From: Armatimonadota bacterium
GTDB taxonomy: Bacteria; Armatimonadota; Fimbriimonadia; Fimbriimonadales; Fimbriimonadaceae
Direction of reading: 5' to 3'
NCBI GenBank assembly: GCA_022563855.1
Contig: JADFMN010000001.1
Span: 124,001-188,000 of the forward strand
DNA: 64,000 nt
Part shown: positions 10,401 through 18,239 of the stretch, piece by piece
Numbering within the stretch: the stretch's first letter is position 1
Layout of the letters: the number at the start of each line of letters is the position of its first letter
Notes under the pieces: model-generated
Told to the model about the DNA's origin: nothing
Database searches by the model: none
The model's input: only the letters and a program-made list of their open reading frames with translations
Position numbers and translations under genes: made by a program

Positions 10401-10738
10401 TCGACCTGATCATCGTGTACAGAAAGTCGGGCATGCCCCGCAACCAGGCCGTCATCAAGGCCAGCCCTCAACGGTTGAGGCCGATTCTCATGACGGCGAT
10501 CATCACGATCTTCGTCATGTCGCTGGTCGGCTTCAATCCGAAGACCGGGCTCGACGCCTACCAACCGATGGGCACGGTCATCGTCGGCGGTCTGATCGCT
10601 GGCACTGTGCTGTCGCTGCTCATCATCCCAGTCATGCACACGGTTGTCGACGACTTCGTGCGCTGGATACAAGTTCGGATATTGAAGAGAGATCCCTCGA
10701 CCCTAGACCCGATAGAGGCAGAAAATGAAAACGATTAG
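7427..10738 (+). CDS. RND-family efflux pump, heavy-metal type by context
   Basis: A 1103-residue inner-membrane RND permease. An N-terminal membrane segment is followed by porter domains, and two blocks of membrane helices lie at ~360-530 and ~920-1060. The proton-relay pair is in GRLVDDAIIGVHAVERHM (Asp ~430-431). Sequence style lies between HME and HAE pumps; the metal assignment comes mainly from the adaptor and the Cys-rich neighbour. It would form a tripartite export complex with the adaptor before it and the TolC-like channel after it. The GTG start lies 3 nt after the adaptor stop, and its 3' end overlaps the next gene by 14 nt, so translation is probably coupled. Confidence 0.93.
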   Translation: MSNDAQTSASGAGKIVRWSVDHPYAVISFFLATILLGYLAVTTWMPRRFMPYVETPMIGIVTQQPGLSAEEMETYFSSPIEQKMIVIQNVRFIRSVSQDGFSMVVLEFEYGYDMQKAYTEVQAIMDVVQGELPKGDANQVPSFIVKVDPMNLPILTLSLSGDPDMGWDMASLRDLADNKLINRFKTAHGNVYSVSTFGGYRRQLQIRVDREKLKSYGISILDVRNAIDKYNVARSAGHITEDDFEPILRIDTLAKSAAMVSEYPIRADGDRVVRVGDVAEVVDTYVEERSAYRHMSNVEVDGEIKSEIRDAIAVHILQNPDASSPVTIEAVKEIVADLEEEYPGIHFEIAYNNASFVEILFENMVHELILAIVLTGLLVLFFLGDIRGTMIALTAIPVSMAMTLLAMAPLGFSLNSSTLIGLLIAIGRLVDDAIIGVHAVERHMRMGKDRRTATIDGISEVLRSVLAGTIVLVILLIPLLLSGGITQLMFVGLAWPIILGISFSYIVSMTLTPVLCSRFMRAPEERSRAWFSRVVLGRCDKWLVGLESGYGNLIRWLLKRRASSLIVIGSTVVVGFGFYFFIGSEMMPLADIGQASMQMEMKPGTSFEGTKKAVRQLEQIMYEEGGKQGWIEHASIEIGEEKGPGMPQRVTYSGYGMRSVNGASAMITLTDKDTGRDSVFDIMDRIQRRALAEIDGIRRIQLKEMGSDVMATALAPVALVIYGDDLQILDKLGKQVLEIAENDVRDPRTGEIDIAQPFLSWEMSKPTYTLVVDKDKAAAHGLSSVSIAEQAYYGLRGGLTKEFYRLPNKRPMSMLVRFDEDSYDDLSDLEGMFITGAGGEQIPLLELVSLEERMGPSMIEHDQLRRVISFGGYYRKDGRPSMDLTMDLQMKAFELNWPQGYGIDARGDMTQMMDSFRAMLVGLVIALILMYFILAAQFNGFLQPLQMMFSLPLELSGVFFMLWIMHQAFSTVSIMGIIVLSGMDIVTAILMIDLIIVYRKSGMPRNQAVIKASPQRLRPILMTAIITIFVMSLVGFNPKTGLDAYQPMGTVIVGGLIAGTVLSLLIIPVMHTVVDDFVRWIQVRILKRDPSTLDPIEAENEND

Positions 10739-12104
10739 TGTATTCCTGTTCCTGGCCGTTACCGTGTCGAGCGCGCTCGCCCAAGGGGGCGAGTCGCTCA
10801 ACGCCATCATCGAGCGCGCGCTGGTGATCCACCCGCGGGTGCTTGAAGCGAAGGCCGCCCTCGCTGGCGAACTGGCCAGGCGGGGCGAGACCTTGTCTCC
10901 TTACCGACCGATGCTCAGTCTGAACGGCTACTTCATCGGCGGCGACGGCTCGATGGTGTTCGCCTCTTCGGTGAAGCCGATCAACTGGGCGCACACGCAG
11001 CGCGACGGCGTCGCGATCGGCAACGTCATGCTGATGTGGCGCGTCTGGACGGGCGGGCGCGATGCCACGGCTCGCGACCTCAGCGCCGTGAGGATTGCGG
11101 CCGCGCGGCATATCCTGACGACCGTCGAGCAGGACGTCGCGCTCGGCGTGCGCCTGTCCTATAGCGAGTACGACTATCGCAAGGGCCTTCTCGAATCCGA
11201 GAAGGCGAACGCGAAAGCCGCGCAGGAGACCGAGCGGAACGCAGCGCAGCGCGAGGCGGCAGGGAAGGCGCCCAAGGCGTTCGTGCTACGGGCTGCTGCC
11301 GAAGCTCGCAAGGCGGAGCGGCAGGTCGCTGTGGCAGGAGCATCCGCAGAGACTGCCCTCGCAAAGCTGGTCGAGGCCGCTGGCGGGCACGCAGACGTCA
11401 AAGATACGTCTCTGCAGATGGACCTGGAAGGGCCCCAGAGCCTTGCCGACGCGCTCGTGAGGAGCGGGCAGAGGACGGAGCTGGCGTTCTTTGAAACGAT
11501 GGCCAAGGCGCAGGGGCTGGAGGCCAAGATGGTCCGCCAGTCGTTGCGACCCGAGGTCTCGTTCATGGCGATGGGCAGCGTCCTAGGCTCCTCTTTCATG
11601 GATACGGGCAGCAAGGCAAAGTTCGGGCTCGTCGTGAGCTTTCCGCTTGCTGACGGCGGCTTGAGGAGGGCGAGGGCGAAGAAGTTCGACGCCAATGCCG
11701 AGCGATTCATGGCGCAGATGGAGCAGATGCGCCTGACTGTCCGCCGCGAGGTCGAGAGCGCGTGGGCCGAGTGGGAGAGCTCCGATGCGGTGTTGGAGAG
11801 TTCGCTGGCGGGCCTTGAGTCTGCGGTGGAGTCGTACGACGTCGAGAAGCTTCGCTTCGACAACGGAAAGTCGATCCTCGCCGAACTGCTCGACGCCCAG
11901 TCGATGCTGTCGGAGGCGCGGGCGGAAGTTCTGTCAGCCATGCGGTACCGAGACGCGGCATGGTCGAAGCTCATGCGTGCCATGGGCGAGCCACCAGAGG
12001 TCTTGATGAGTTTGCAGTTGGCAGAGGGCAGTTGGCAGAGGGGGGGTCTAGGGTCGGACAAACCGGAACCCCCGAACTCATGGCTCAAAAGCTCGCCCCA
12101 TTAG
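10725..12104 (+). CDS. TolC-family outer-membrane efflux channel
   Basis: A 459-residue channel protein. Signal peptide MKTISVFLFLAVTVSSALAQ, then two homologous coiled-coil halves (LNAIIERALVIHPRVLEAKAAL; FETMAKAQGLEAKMVRQSLRPEVSF) typical of TolC/CusC. Membrane beta-strands fall at ~55-80 and ~275-310. It completes the tripartite pump and overlaps the pump gene. The last ~30 codons, after MRAMGEPPEVLMSL, do not look like TolC. They coincide with a repeat found twice more in intergenic DNA of the window, so the natural C-terminus was probably overwritten or extended by repeat DNA. Confidence 0.93.
   Translation: MKTISVFLFLAVTVSSALAQGGESLNAIIERALVIHPRVLEAKAALAGELARRGETLSPYRPMLSLNGYFIGGDGSMVFASSVKPINWAHTQRDGVAIGNVMLMWRVWTGGRDATARDLSAVRIAAARHILTTVEQDVALGVRLSYSEYDYRKGLLESEKANAKAAQETERNAAQREAAGKAPKAFVLRAAAEARKAERQVAVAGASAETALAKLVEAAGGHADVKDTSLQMDLEGPQSLADALVRSGQRTELAFFETMAKAQGLEAKMVRQSLRPEVSFMAMGSVLGSSFMDTGSKAKFGLVVSFPLADGGLRRARAKKFDANAERFMAQMEQMRLTVRREVESAWAEWESSDAVLESSLAGLESAVESYDVEKLRFDNGKSILAELLDAQSMLSEARAEVLSAMRYRDAAWSKLMRAMGEPPEVLMSLQLAEGSWQRGGLGSDKPEPPNSWLKSSPH
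12011..12083 (+). repeat. Dispersed intergenic-type repeat, copy A (inside tolC-like 3' end)
   Basis: Contains GCAGTTGGCAG twice and the string AACCCCCGAACTCATG. The same elements recur at 13945-14095 and 58941-59150. Here the repeat is translated in frame as the end of the TolC-like protein. Confidence 0.6.
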
Positions 12105-12307
12105 CTATGGACCATGTCCGGTTTACACAACCCCTATGAGGACTGGACGTGTCCGGAAGCCTCTGGGATTCAACACCTTTTTCGGCACCCGGAAAGTTGG
12201 CAAAAGATCGCTGACGAATAGTCCCGAAATAGTCCCGAAATGGTCGATCTTCCCGCAGGTCATAATGCGAGTGGCGCACGCGAGAGTCGTCGCCGAACAG
12301 GGTGTCC

Positions 12308-12937
12308 ATGTTACTGAAGAGCAAGAAAGACCTGGCGCTATACGAGCTCTTAGAGCGGCAGGCAAACGTCGCCACGCGCTCGGCCGAAGCGTTTTTGGAA
12401 CTAGTCCGAGACTTCGACAACCTACCGAAGCACACGAAGATCCTCGACGACCTGGAGGACGAAGGGGACACCGCTACCCACGAGCTGCAGAACAGGATTG
12501 CGACCACCTTCATCACGCCGCTCGACAAGGACGACCTTCGAGAGCTCAGCTCCGCGCTTGATGACGTCACCGACCTGATCGAGGCCGCTGGCGCCCGAAC
12601 AGAGATATACGGGCTGAAAAAGGCGAGGCCCGACCTCGAAGGACTCGCCGTCCTCCTCGTGACGATCACGAAGCTGACCGAGGAAGCGATCAACGGCATC
12701 CGCCATGGTTTCCGGAAGAACCATCCGCTCAGGGAGATTCTCAAGGAGATCCACACTGCGGAGAACACGAGCGACAAGGCGTTCCGAGCGGCGCTCAAGC
12801 TGCTCTTCGAGGAAGAGGCGGACAACCCGCTGATGGTCATCAAGTGGAAAGAGATGTATGACCGGATAGAAAGGGCTACGGACAAGTGCGAGCACATCGC
12901 GGCGATCGTCGGGATGATCATCGACAAATATGCCTGA
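12308..12937 (+). CDS. DUF47/PhoU-like phosphate transport accessory protein
   Basis: A ~209-residue all-helical protein of the DUF47 (PhoU-related) family. Family features seen are LLERQANVATRSAEAFLELV, LEDEGDTATHELQNRIATTFITPLDKDDL, and ERATDKCEHIAAIVGMIIDKYA at the end. These cytoplasmic proteins are usually paired with PiT-type phosphate transporters and are thought to control them; here the transporter begins 8 nt inside this gene. ATG 12308 is preferred over the GTG six bases earlier because the AGGGTG Shine-Dalgarno sequence covers that GTG. A CATAAT box near 12261 could be its promoter. Confidence 0.92.
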   Translation: MLLKSKKDLALYELLERQANVATRSAEAFLELVRDFDNLPKHTKILDDLEDEGDTATHELQNRIATTFITPLDKDDLRELSSALDDVTDLIEAAGARTEIYGLKKARPDLEGLAVLLVTITKLTEEAINGIRHGFRKNHPLREILKEIHTAENTSDKAFRAALKLLFEEEADNPLMVIKWKEMYDRIERATDKCEHIAAIVGMIIDKYA

Positions 12938-13937
12938 CATCACGCTCCTGTTGATCGTCGTCATCGCAGCTGCGTTGGCGTTCGACTACATCAACGGGTT
13001 CCACGACACGGCCAACGCTATCGCGACAGTCGTTTCGACTCGTGTGCTCTCCCCGACGGCGGCGATCATCATGGCGGCGTCGCTCAACTTTATGGGAGCG
13101 CTCGTCGCGACCCACGTCGCCAAGACGATTGCAAAGGGCATCGTCGTTTTGGATGCGGCCACGGAGACGCTGGTGCTCGCCGCGATCATCGGCGCGATCG
13201 TCTGGAACCTGGTGACTTGGGTTTACGGGATTCCGTCTAGCTCATCGCACGCTCTGGTCGGCGGTCTGATAGGGGCAGCGCTCGCCAAAGGCGGCACGGC
13301 GATCGTCCAGTGGGGCAGCCTGATGGAGAAGGTCGTCTACCCGCTCGTCGGTTCGCCGGTCGCCGGGTTCGTCATCGCTTTCTTCCTGATGAAAGCGATC
13401 GCAAGGTTCTTCAGGCATAGCAACCCGGGCAGGATCGGCAACGTTTTTAGGCGCCTACAGCTCCTGTCGGCGGCTTCTATGGCGTTCTCGCACGGCATGA
13501 ACGACGCCCAGAAGGCGATGGGCATTATCACGTTGGCGCTCATTGCGCACAACGTGCTTCCTGCGGATGCTGACGTGCCGGTCTGGGTCATCTTCGCCGC
13601 CGCTTCTGCGATGGCTGCGGGCACGGCTGCCGGAGGATGGAGGATCATGCGGACCATGGGCCAGAAGATCATCCGGCTCGAGCCGGTTCACGGTTTCGTG
13701 GCGGAAACGGCGGGAGCGGCGGTCATCACGACAGCCAGCGTTTTCGGGATGCCGATCTCGACGACTCACGCGATCACATCGTCGATTTTCGGCGTGGGCA
13801 CGTCGAAGAGGCTTTCGGCAGTTCGCTGGGGCGTGGCGAAGAAGGTGGTCGCCGCCTGGGTCATCACGATCCCGGCCGCCGCCGCTGTCAGCGCAGTTAG
13901 TTATTGGTTGCTCAGCTTCGTCTGGCCGGATGTTTAG
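12930..13937 (+). CDS. pit: PiT-family inorganic phosphate transporter
   Basis: A 335-residue inner-membrane phosphate permease. The two inverted signature halves of the PiT family are present: FDYINGFHDTANAIATVVSTR near the N-terminus and SHGMNDAQKAMGIITLAL near residue 190. Other family strings are GIPSSSSHALVGGLIGAAL and FGMPISTTHAITSSIFGVG. About ten membrane helices are predicted by eye. The substrate is most likely phosphate, or metal-phosphate, moved by ion symport. Its start overlaps the DUF47 gene, forming the usual two-gene unit. An 18-nt palindrome ~70 nt downstream (14008-14025) could end transcription. Confidence 0.94.
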   Translation: MPDITLLLIVVIAAALAFDYINGFHDTANAIATVVSTRVLSPTAAIIMAASLNFMGALVATHVAKTIAKGIVVLDAATETLVLAAIIGAIVWNLVTWVYGIPSSSSHALVGGLIGAALAKGGTAIVQWGSLMEKVVYPLVGSPVAGFVIAFFLMKAIARFFRHSNPGRIGNVFRRLQLLSAASMAFSHGMNDAQKAMGIITLALIAHNVLPADADVPVWVIFAAASAMAAGTAAGGWRIMRTMGQKIIRLEPVHGFVAETAGAAVITTASVFGMPISTTHAITSSIFGVGTSKRLSAVRWGVAKKVVAAWVITIPAAAAVSAVSYWLLSFVWPDV

Positions 13938-13944
13938 GGGCGAG

Positions 13945-14095
13945 TTGGCAGTTCGCACGGCCTGCCTTGTCGGGCCAGACCGTGACACCCGGTTGGGCAT
14001 TACGAGAAGGGTGATGCGTCACCCTCGATCCGCTGAACCCCCGAACCCCCGAACTCATGACTCGGTACTCGGGACTCATGACTCGGGACTACAAC
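13945..14095 (+). repeat. Dispersed intergenic repeat, copy B
   Basis: Holds GAGTTGGCAGTTC, the palindrome AGGGTGATGCGTCACCCT (14008-14025), the doubled heptamer GAACCCCC, and ACTCATGACTCGG repeated about three times. The palindrome matches 15 of 18 bases at 59071-59088, and the GAACCCCCGAACT string recurs in copies A and C. It separates pit from tRNA-Leu. Confidence 0.65.
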
Positions 14096-14097
14096 GG

Positions 14098-14182
<85 letters not shown>

Positions 14183-14244
14183 ACGGTTCGGTGTCAAAGG
14201 ATACCTACCGGATTATGTGCTGATAGGACACAACCAGGAGACGA

Positions 14245-14264
14245 CTTGGCGACTACCAGGCGAC
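14245..14264 (+). repeat. 20-nt repeat shared with leuS
   Basis: CTTGGCGACTACCAGGCGAC matches 19 of 20 bases of 32134-32153 inside leuS. It is followed by another partial unit (ACTAGGCGAC), giving a short tandem array just before galE. Confidence 0.6.
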
Positions 14265-14301
14265 CACTAGGCGACGCCGCCAAAAAGGTATACACACGAT
14301 C

Positions 14302-15285
14302 ATGGTCCTGGTCACGGGCGGCGCTGGCTATATCGGTTCGCACGTTTGCAAAGTTCTGCGCCAGAGCAGAATCGATCACGTCATATTTGACAACGTAGAG
14401 CGGGGACACCAGAGGGCGGCGGGGAAGAGTCCGATCTTCTACGGAGACCTTCGGGATCGAGTGTCGATCGACCGGCTGTTCACTGAGTTCGACATCGACG
14501 TCGTGATGCATTTTGCCGGGTACATCGAGGTCGGAGAGAGCGTTGAGAAACCGAGTCAGTTCTATCGGAACAACGTAGGCGGCTCGCTGAACCTTCTTGA
14601 GGCGATGATGCGAGCAAGCGTCTCTAAAATCGTCTTCAGCTCTACGGCCGCGGTCTACGGCGATCCGAAGAGCGTGCCTATCGAAGAAGATCACGCGAAG
14701 TCGCCAACAAACCCTTACGGCCACTCAAAGCTGATGGTCGAGCAGATGCTCCAAGACTTCTCTCAGTCATACGATTTGAGGTTTATAGCACTGCGGTACT
14801 TCAACGCAGCCGGCTCTGATCCGGATTGCGTCCTCGGTGAGGATCACCGCCCGGAGACGCACCTAATCCCCCGCATTTTGATGGCGGCAGCGGGGAAGAC
14901 GTCCGGCTTCAAGGTGTTCGGCACAGACTACGACACGCCGGACGGCACGTGCGTCCGCGACTTCGTGCACGTCATAGACCTGGCACAGGCGCACGTGCTG
15001 GCGATGGAGTCGCTGCTCGGCGGGTGCGGGTCTACTCAGTACAACCTCGGCAACGGGTCGGGCTTCAGCGTCCGCGACGTGCTGACCGAGGCAGAGCGCG
15101 TCGTCGGCTCGCCGATCCCGTGTACCGATGAGGCGCGCCGCGCCGGAGATCCGGCGCAGCTGGTCGCCAGCAGCGATCGCATCGCGAAACAGCTTGGCTG
15201 GAAGCCTGAGTATCCGCAGGTCGGCACGATGATCGAGCACGCGTGGAAATGGATGCAGGAGTTTCCAGACGGCTATGACAAGTGA
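14302..15285 (+). CDS. galE: UDP-glucose 4-epimerase
   Basis: A 327-residue extended short-chain dehydrogenase/reductase interconverting UDP-glucose and UDP-galactose with bound NAD. Seen: the NAD-binding TGGAGYIGSH at the N-terminus, DVVMHFAGYIEVGESVEKP, the catalytic Ser region SSTAAVYG, the YxxxK pair in NPYGHSKLMVEQ, and RYFNAAGSDPD. Length is normal for GalE. It supplies galactosyl donors for envelope polysaccharides. A TATACA hexamer ends 7 nt before the ATG, so the mRNA is probably leaderless. The 3' end overlaps the convergent gene by 13 nt. Confidence 0.95.
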   Translation: MVLVTGGAGYIGSHVCKVLRQSRIDHVIFDNVERGHQRAAGKSPIFYGDLRDRVSIDRLFTEFDIDVVMHFAGYIEVGESVEKPSQFYRNNVGGSLNLLEAMMRASVSKIVFSSTAAVYGDPKSVPIEEDHAKSPTNPYGHSKLMVEQMLQDFSQSYDLRFIALRYFNAAGSDPDCVLGEDHRPETHLIPRILMAAAGKTSGFKVFGTDYDTPDGTCVRDFVHVIDLAQAHVLAMESLLGGCGSTQYNLGNGSGFSVRDVLTEAERVVGSPIPCTDEARRAGDPAQLVASSDRIAKQLGWKPEYPQVGTMIEHAWKWMQEFPDGYDK

Positions 15286-15797
15286 TCTGGAGGCCGCAAG
15301 TCTCCGGCCAAAAAGATGGTGCCGTTCTCGGCTTTTACTTCGGTCAAAGTGACGGCGATCGGCAACTGAGATACGTCGAAAAGCGGGTTGATGTTCGCGA
15401 GTTGCGCCTCAAGTATCTGTCGCCCAGCGGCAGGAGAGACGTCTAGCAGCTCTAATACCAGTTGAATCTCGTCCGTTATCGAGAGCGAGCAAGTAGCTGC
15501 GACCGGAATAGAGATGATCATTTGCATGACCGCTTGGATATGCACGATGCCGTCCTCGATCCTGACGGAGAATCCGGAAAGACCTCCGGGTTTGAGGTGC
15601 TCTAAGAACGAAGCGATGGATGACTCGGAAACCGAGATTTCTGCCGTGCCGGCCTCCTCGAGTTGGATTTGTAGGGGATCGGACGTGATGTTTGTCTCTT
15701 GAACGTTTATCTCGACGGTATCCAGAACCAGCCCGATCGGAAGGCGCAGGTTCTTGGCGGTCAATGCTAAATCGTTGGCGGCCCACTGTTGCGACAT
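15273..15797 (-). CDS. Hypothetical protein, DUF2993/LmeA-like
   Basis: A 174-residue protein of alternating beta-strand pattern. It weakly resembles DUF2993 (LmeA) lipid-binding domains, for example NLRLPIGLVLDTVEINVQETNI and the internal SFLEHLKPGGLSGFSVRIEDG. No signal peptide is visible, although LmeA-like proteins are usually exported, so it may be cytoplasmic or the start may be misplaced. It stands alone between convergent galE and the divergent glycosidase gene. The function is not known. Confidence 0.5.
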   Translation of the reverse strand: MSQQWAANDLALTAKNLRLPIGLVLDTVEINVQETNITSDPLQIQLEEAGTAEISVSESSIASFLEHLKPGGLSGFSVRIEDGIVHIQAVMQMIISIPVAATCSLSITDEIQLVLELLDVSPAAGRQILEAQLANINPLFDVSQLPIAVTLTEVKAENGTIFLAGDLRPPDHLS

Positions 15798-15836
15798 GAT
15801 ATTGATCGAGCGCCCTTCAGGCGTCTACCTCTGAGG

Positions 15837-15842
15837 TACGGT
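15837..15842 (+). promoter_or_regulatory. TANNNT box, leaderless-type promoter
   Basis: TACGGT ends 6 nt before the ATG at 15849 and supports that start over the TTG 60 nt upstream. Confidence 0.5.
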
Positions 15843-15848
15843 TGCGCC

Positions 15849-17285
15849 ATGCTTTGCGCTGTGATGCAAGTTCTTTTTACCCAGAGTGGGGGCATCGAGA
15901 GCCCTGCCAGTAGGGAGTTTAGAGGCGTTTGGATCGCGACTGTGGCAAACATCGACTGGCCGAGCAGGCCGGGACTGACCAACGCAGAGCTTCGATCAGA
16001 GATGATTACGATCTTGGATCGGTGCGAGAGCAACAACTTCAACGCGATCGTGTTTCAGATTCGCGCGTCCGGCGACGCGTTTTATAAGTCCACATATGAG
16101 CCTTGGTCGTGGTACTTGACGGGCGAGCAGGGAAGGGCGCCCGAAGGCAACTGGGACCCGCTGACTTTCGTGATCGAGGAGGCGCACGACCGGGGACTGG
16201 AGGTTCACTGCTGGTTCAATCCGTACCGAGCGAACCACCCGGCGCAGGACGGCGCGCTGTCTCGTCGGCATCTCGCCATGATCAATCCATCCGTCGTGAA
16301 GACCGTCGGCGACTACTTGTGGATGGACCCTGGCGAGAAGGAGGTGCAGGACCACTCGTTCAACGTTTTCATGGACGTGGTCGAGAGGTACGACGTCGAC
16401 GGAATCCACATCGACGACTACTTTTATCCGTATCCGTCCTATGGCGGCGGAGCTGACTTTCCTGATGATCCGAGTTGGAACCGGTACGTCGAATCGGGAG
16501 GGAAGTTAAGCCGAGCAGACTGGCGAAGGAAGAACGTCAACACTTTCGTCGAGAGGGTCTACAAGGGGATCAAAGAGCGGAAGCCGTGGGTCAAGTTTGG
16601 GATCAGCCCGTTCGGCATCGCTCGGGCAAACACGCCGGACGGTGTCCAGGCTACGTTCGACCAGTACGAGGTGCTCTACGCCGACGCCGTGAAGTGGATC
16701 GAGAACGGGTGGTGCGACTACTTCACGCCCCAGCTCTACTGGCCGATCGAGGGCGACCAGAGCTACCGTCTTCTGCTCGAGTACTGGCAGCGGCACAACC
16801 CGAAGAACATCCACCTTTGGCCCGGGAACATACCGAGCAACCTCAACCGCAGCAGAAACCCGTGGCAAACCAAGGAGGTCACAGACCAGATCCAGATGAC
16901 CCGCGATATGGGCGCTGGCGGCAACGTCCACTTCAGCATGAAGGCTTTCACGCTCGACTACAAGGGGGTGAACGACGCGCTGACGACAGGGGTGTACAAA
17001 GAGAAGGCTCTCGTACCTGCGACGACCTGGCTCGACGACGTTCCGCCGTCTGCCCCCGACTGTTCGCTGAACAGTAATAATGGTCGTCTGACGCTATCCG
17101 GCGCGACCGAGGACGCCCGTTTCTATGCGATCTACGCAGACTTCGGCGACGGCGCAACCCTGATCAAAGTGACGAGCTCAGCCAGGAAATCGATCTCAGG
17201 TCTCCGCCTGAGCAAGGCAGTCGCCGTCTGGGTCTCCCTGCTGGACCTGGTCGGCAACGAAAGCCCGCTGCAGCGAGTGTCCTGA
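15849..17285 (+). CDS. GHL10/DUF187-type secreted glycoside hydrolase
   Basis: A ~478-residue protein with the glycosyl-hydrolase-like 10 (DUF187) TIM barrel. Seen: REFRGVWIATVANIDWPSRPGL, the barrel strand NAIVFQIRASGDAFY, EVHCWFNPYRANHP, DGIHIDDYFYPYPS with acidic barrel residues, and WCDYFTPQLYWPIE. Relatives include YngK, and family members are linked to peptidoglycan or other polysaccharide degradation. The last ~90 residues look like a fibronectin-type module. The N-terminus (MLCAVMQVLFTQSGG) is a poor signal peptide, so export is uncertain. hslV follows 43 nt downstream with its own promoter signal. Confidence 0.88.
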   Translation: MLCAVMQVLFTQSGGIESPASREFRGVWIATVANIDWPSRPGLTNAELRSEMITILDRCESNNFNAIVFQIRASGDAFYKSTYEPWSWYLTGEQGRAPEGNWDPLTFVIEEAHDRGLEVHCWFNPYRANHPAQDGALSRRHLAMINPSVVKTVGDYLWMDPGEKEVQDHSFNVFMDVVERYDVDGIHIDDYFYPYPSYGGGADFPDDPSWNRYVESGGKLSRADWRRKNVNTFVERVYKGIKERKPWVKFGISPFGIARANTPDGVQATFDQYEVLYADAVKWIENGWCDYFTPQLYWPIEGDQSYRLLLEYWQRHNPKNIHLWPGNIPSNLNRSRNPWQTKEVTDQIQMTRDMGAGGNVHFSMKAFTLDYKGVNDALTTGVYKEKALVPATTWLDDVPPSAPDCSLNSNNGRLTLSGATEDARFYAIYADFGDGATLIKVTSSARKSISGLRLSKAVAVWVSLLDLVGNESPLQRVS

Positions 17286-17315
17286 AAGTCGGACTCGCCA
17301 ATCCTTGGCAGGATG

Positions 17316-17321
17316 TAAACT
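17316..17321 (+). promoter_or_regulatory. TANNNT box, leaderless-type promoter of hslV
   Basis: TAAACT ends 7 nt before the hslV ATG. The same hexamer precedes 48163 and the minus-strand gene starting at 26563. Confidence 0.5.
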
Positions 17322-17328
17322 GCAAGCC

Positions 17329-17862
17329 ATGTTTCGTTCGACCACAGTGATCGGCGTCACGAGAGACGGTCAGACTGCAATCGCCGCCGATGGCCAGGTG
17401 ACGATGAGTGAGGCGACGATCGTCAAGAGCACTGCGAGGAAGGTGCATCGCCTGGCGGACGGCAAAGTCGTCTGCGGTTTCGCGGGCTCCGTTGCAGACG
17501 CGCAGGCGTTGCTCGATCGCTTCGAGGCGAAGCTAGAGGCGTACAGCGGCGCCCTGCGCAGGTCGGCGGTTGAATTCGCGAAGGATTGGCGCACGGACAA
17601 GGTTCTTCGGCACTTGAACGCGGTGATCATTGCGGCTGACAAAGACGGCATGTTGCTGATCAGCGGTGACGGCAACGTGATCGAGCCGGATGACGGTGTT
17701 GCTGGAATCGGCTCAGGCGGGCCGCTAGCTCTCGCCTCAGCACGATCGCTCTTGAAGCATACGAGCATGACCGCCGAGGAGGTCGCCCGCGAGGCGCTGC
17801 TGATCGCATCTCAAATCTGTGTATACACCAACGACATCATTCAGGTGGAGCTTGTTGTTTGA
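17329..17862 (+). CDS. hslV: ATP-dependent protease subunit HslV
   Basis: A 177-residue peptidase ring subunit of the HslUV (ClpYQ) protease, related to proteasome beta subunits. A 4-residue propeptide (MFRS) precedes the catalytic N-terminal Thr in TTVIGVTRDGQTAIAADGQVT. GFAGSVADAQALLDRFEAKLE, IISGDG-like and GIGSGGPLALASARSLL follow, all HslV landmarks. The partner ATPase HslU is usually adjacent but is absent here; it would have to be elsewhere in the genome. The glycosidase gene upstream seems unrelated in function. Confidence 0.94.
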   Translation: MFRSTTVIGVTRDGQTAIAADGQVTMSEATIVKSTARKVHRLADGKVVCGFAGSVADAQALLDRFEAKLEAYSGALRRSAVEFAKDWRTDKVLRHLNAVIIAADKDGMLLISGDGNVIEPDDGVAGIGSGGPLALASARSLLKHTSMTAEEVAREALLIASQICVYTNDIIQVELVV

Positions 17863-17874
17863 CCCCGTCCTAGG

Positions 17875-17880
17875 TAAATT
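17875..17880 (+). promoter_or_regulatory. TANNNT box, leaderless-type promoter of glnB
   Basis: TAAATT ends 8 nt before the glnB ATG. A weak TTGTTG lies 17 nt upstream inside the end of hslV. Confidence 0.5.
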
Positions 17881-17888
17881 GATTTTCG

Positions 17889-18230
17889 ATGAAGCGAATT
17901 GAGGCATACATACGCGTAAACCGGCTGGAGGAAGTCAAGATGAGCTTGGAGGAGATCGGTGTGCGCGGCATGAGCGTTGAGCAGGTTCGCGGATACGGCC
18001 GCCAGCAGGGGCAGACGGAGCAGTTTCGCGGCAGTACGTACGCCTTGAACCTCGTGCCAAAGATGAAGCTGGAAATCGTTGTGTGCGACGAGCAGCTTGA
18101 AGAGAGCTTGAGCGCGATCATCTCTGCGGCGCAGACTGGAGAGCTTGGAGACGGCAAGATCTTCGTGACGAACGTGCTGGAAGCGGTGCGGATTAGAACA
18201 GGGGAGCGCGGCGACGCGGCTCTGAGTTGA
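17889..18230 (+). CDS. glnB: PII nitrogen regulatory protein
   Basis: A 113-residue PII signal protein that senses ATP/ADP and 2-oxoglutarate and controls nitrogen assimilation partners. MKRIEAYIRVNRLEEVKMSL starts the ferredoxin-like fold. The T-loop YGRQQGQTEQFRGSTYALN keeps Tyr51, the residue uridylylated in proteobacteria. GDGKIFVTNVLEAVRIRTGERGDAAL is the C-terminal nucleotide-binding signature. There is no amtB, glnA or glnD nearby; the only co-directional neighbour is the RAYT-like gene 9 nt downstream. Confidence 0.96.
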   Translation: MKRIEAYIRVNRLEEVKMSLEEIGVRGMSVEQVRGYGRQQGQTEQFRGSTYALNLVPKMKLEIVVCDEQLEESLSAIISAAQTGELGDGKIFVTNVLEAVRIRTGERGDAALS

Positions 18231-18239
18231 CTTCACGCG

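Noticed and set aside
12220-12241. Doubled ATAGTCCCGAA before the DUF47 gene as a Pho box
   Set aside because: Only two 11-nt units with no resemblance to a PHO box; probably a short chance duplication.
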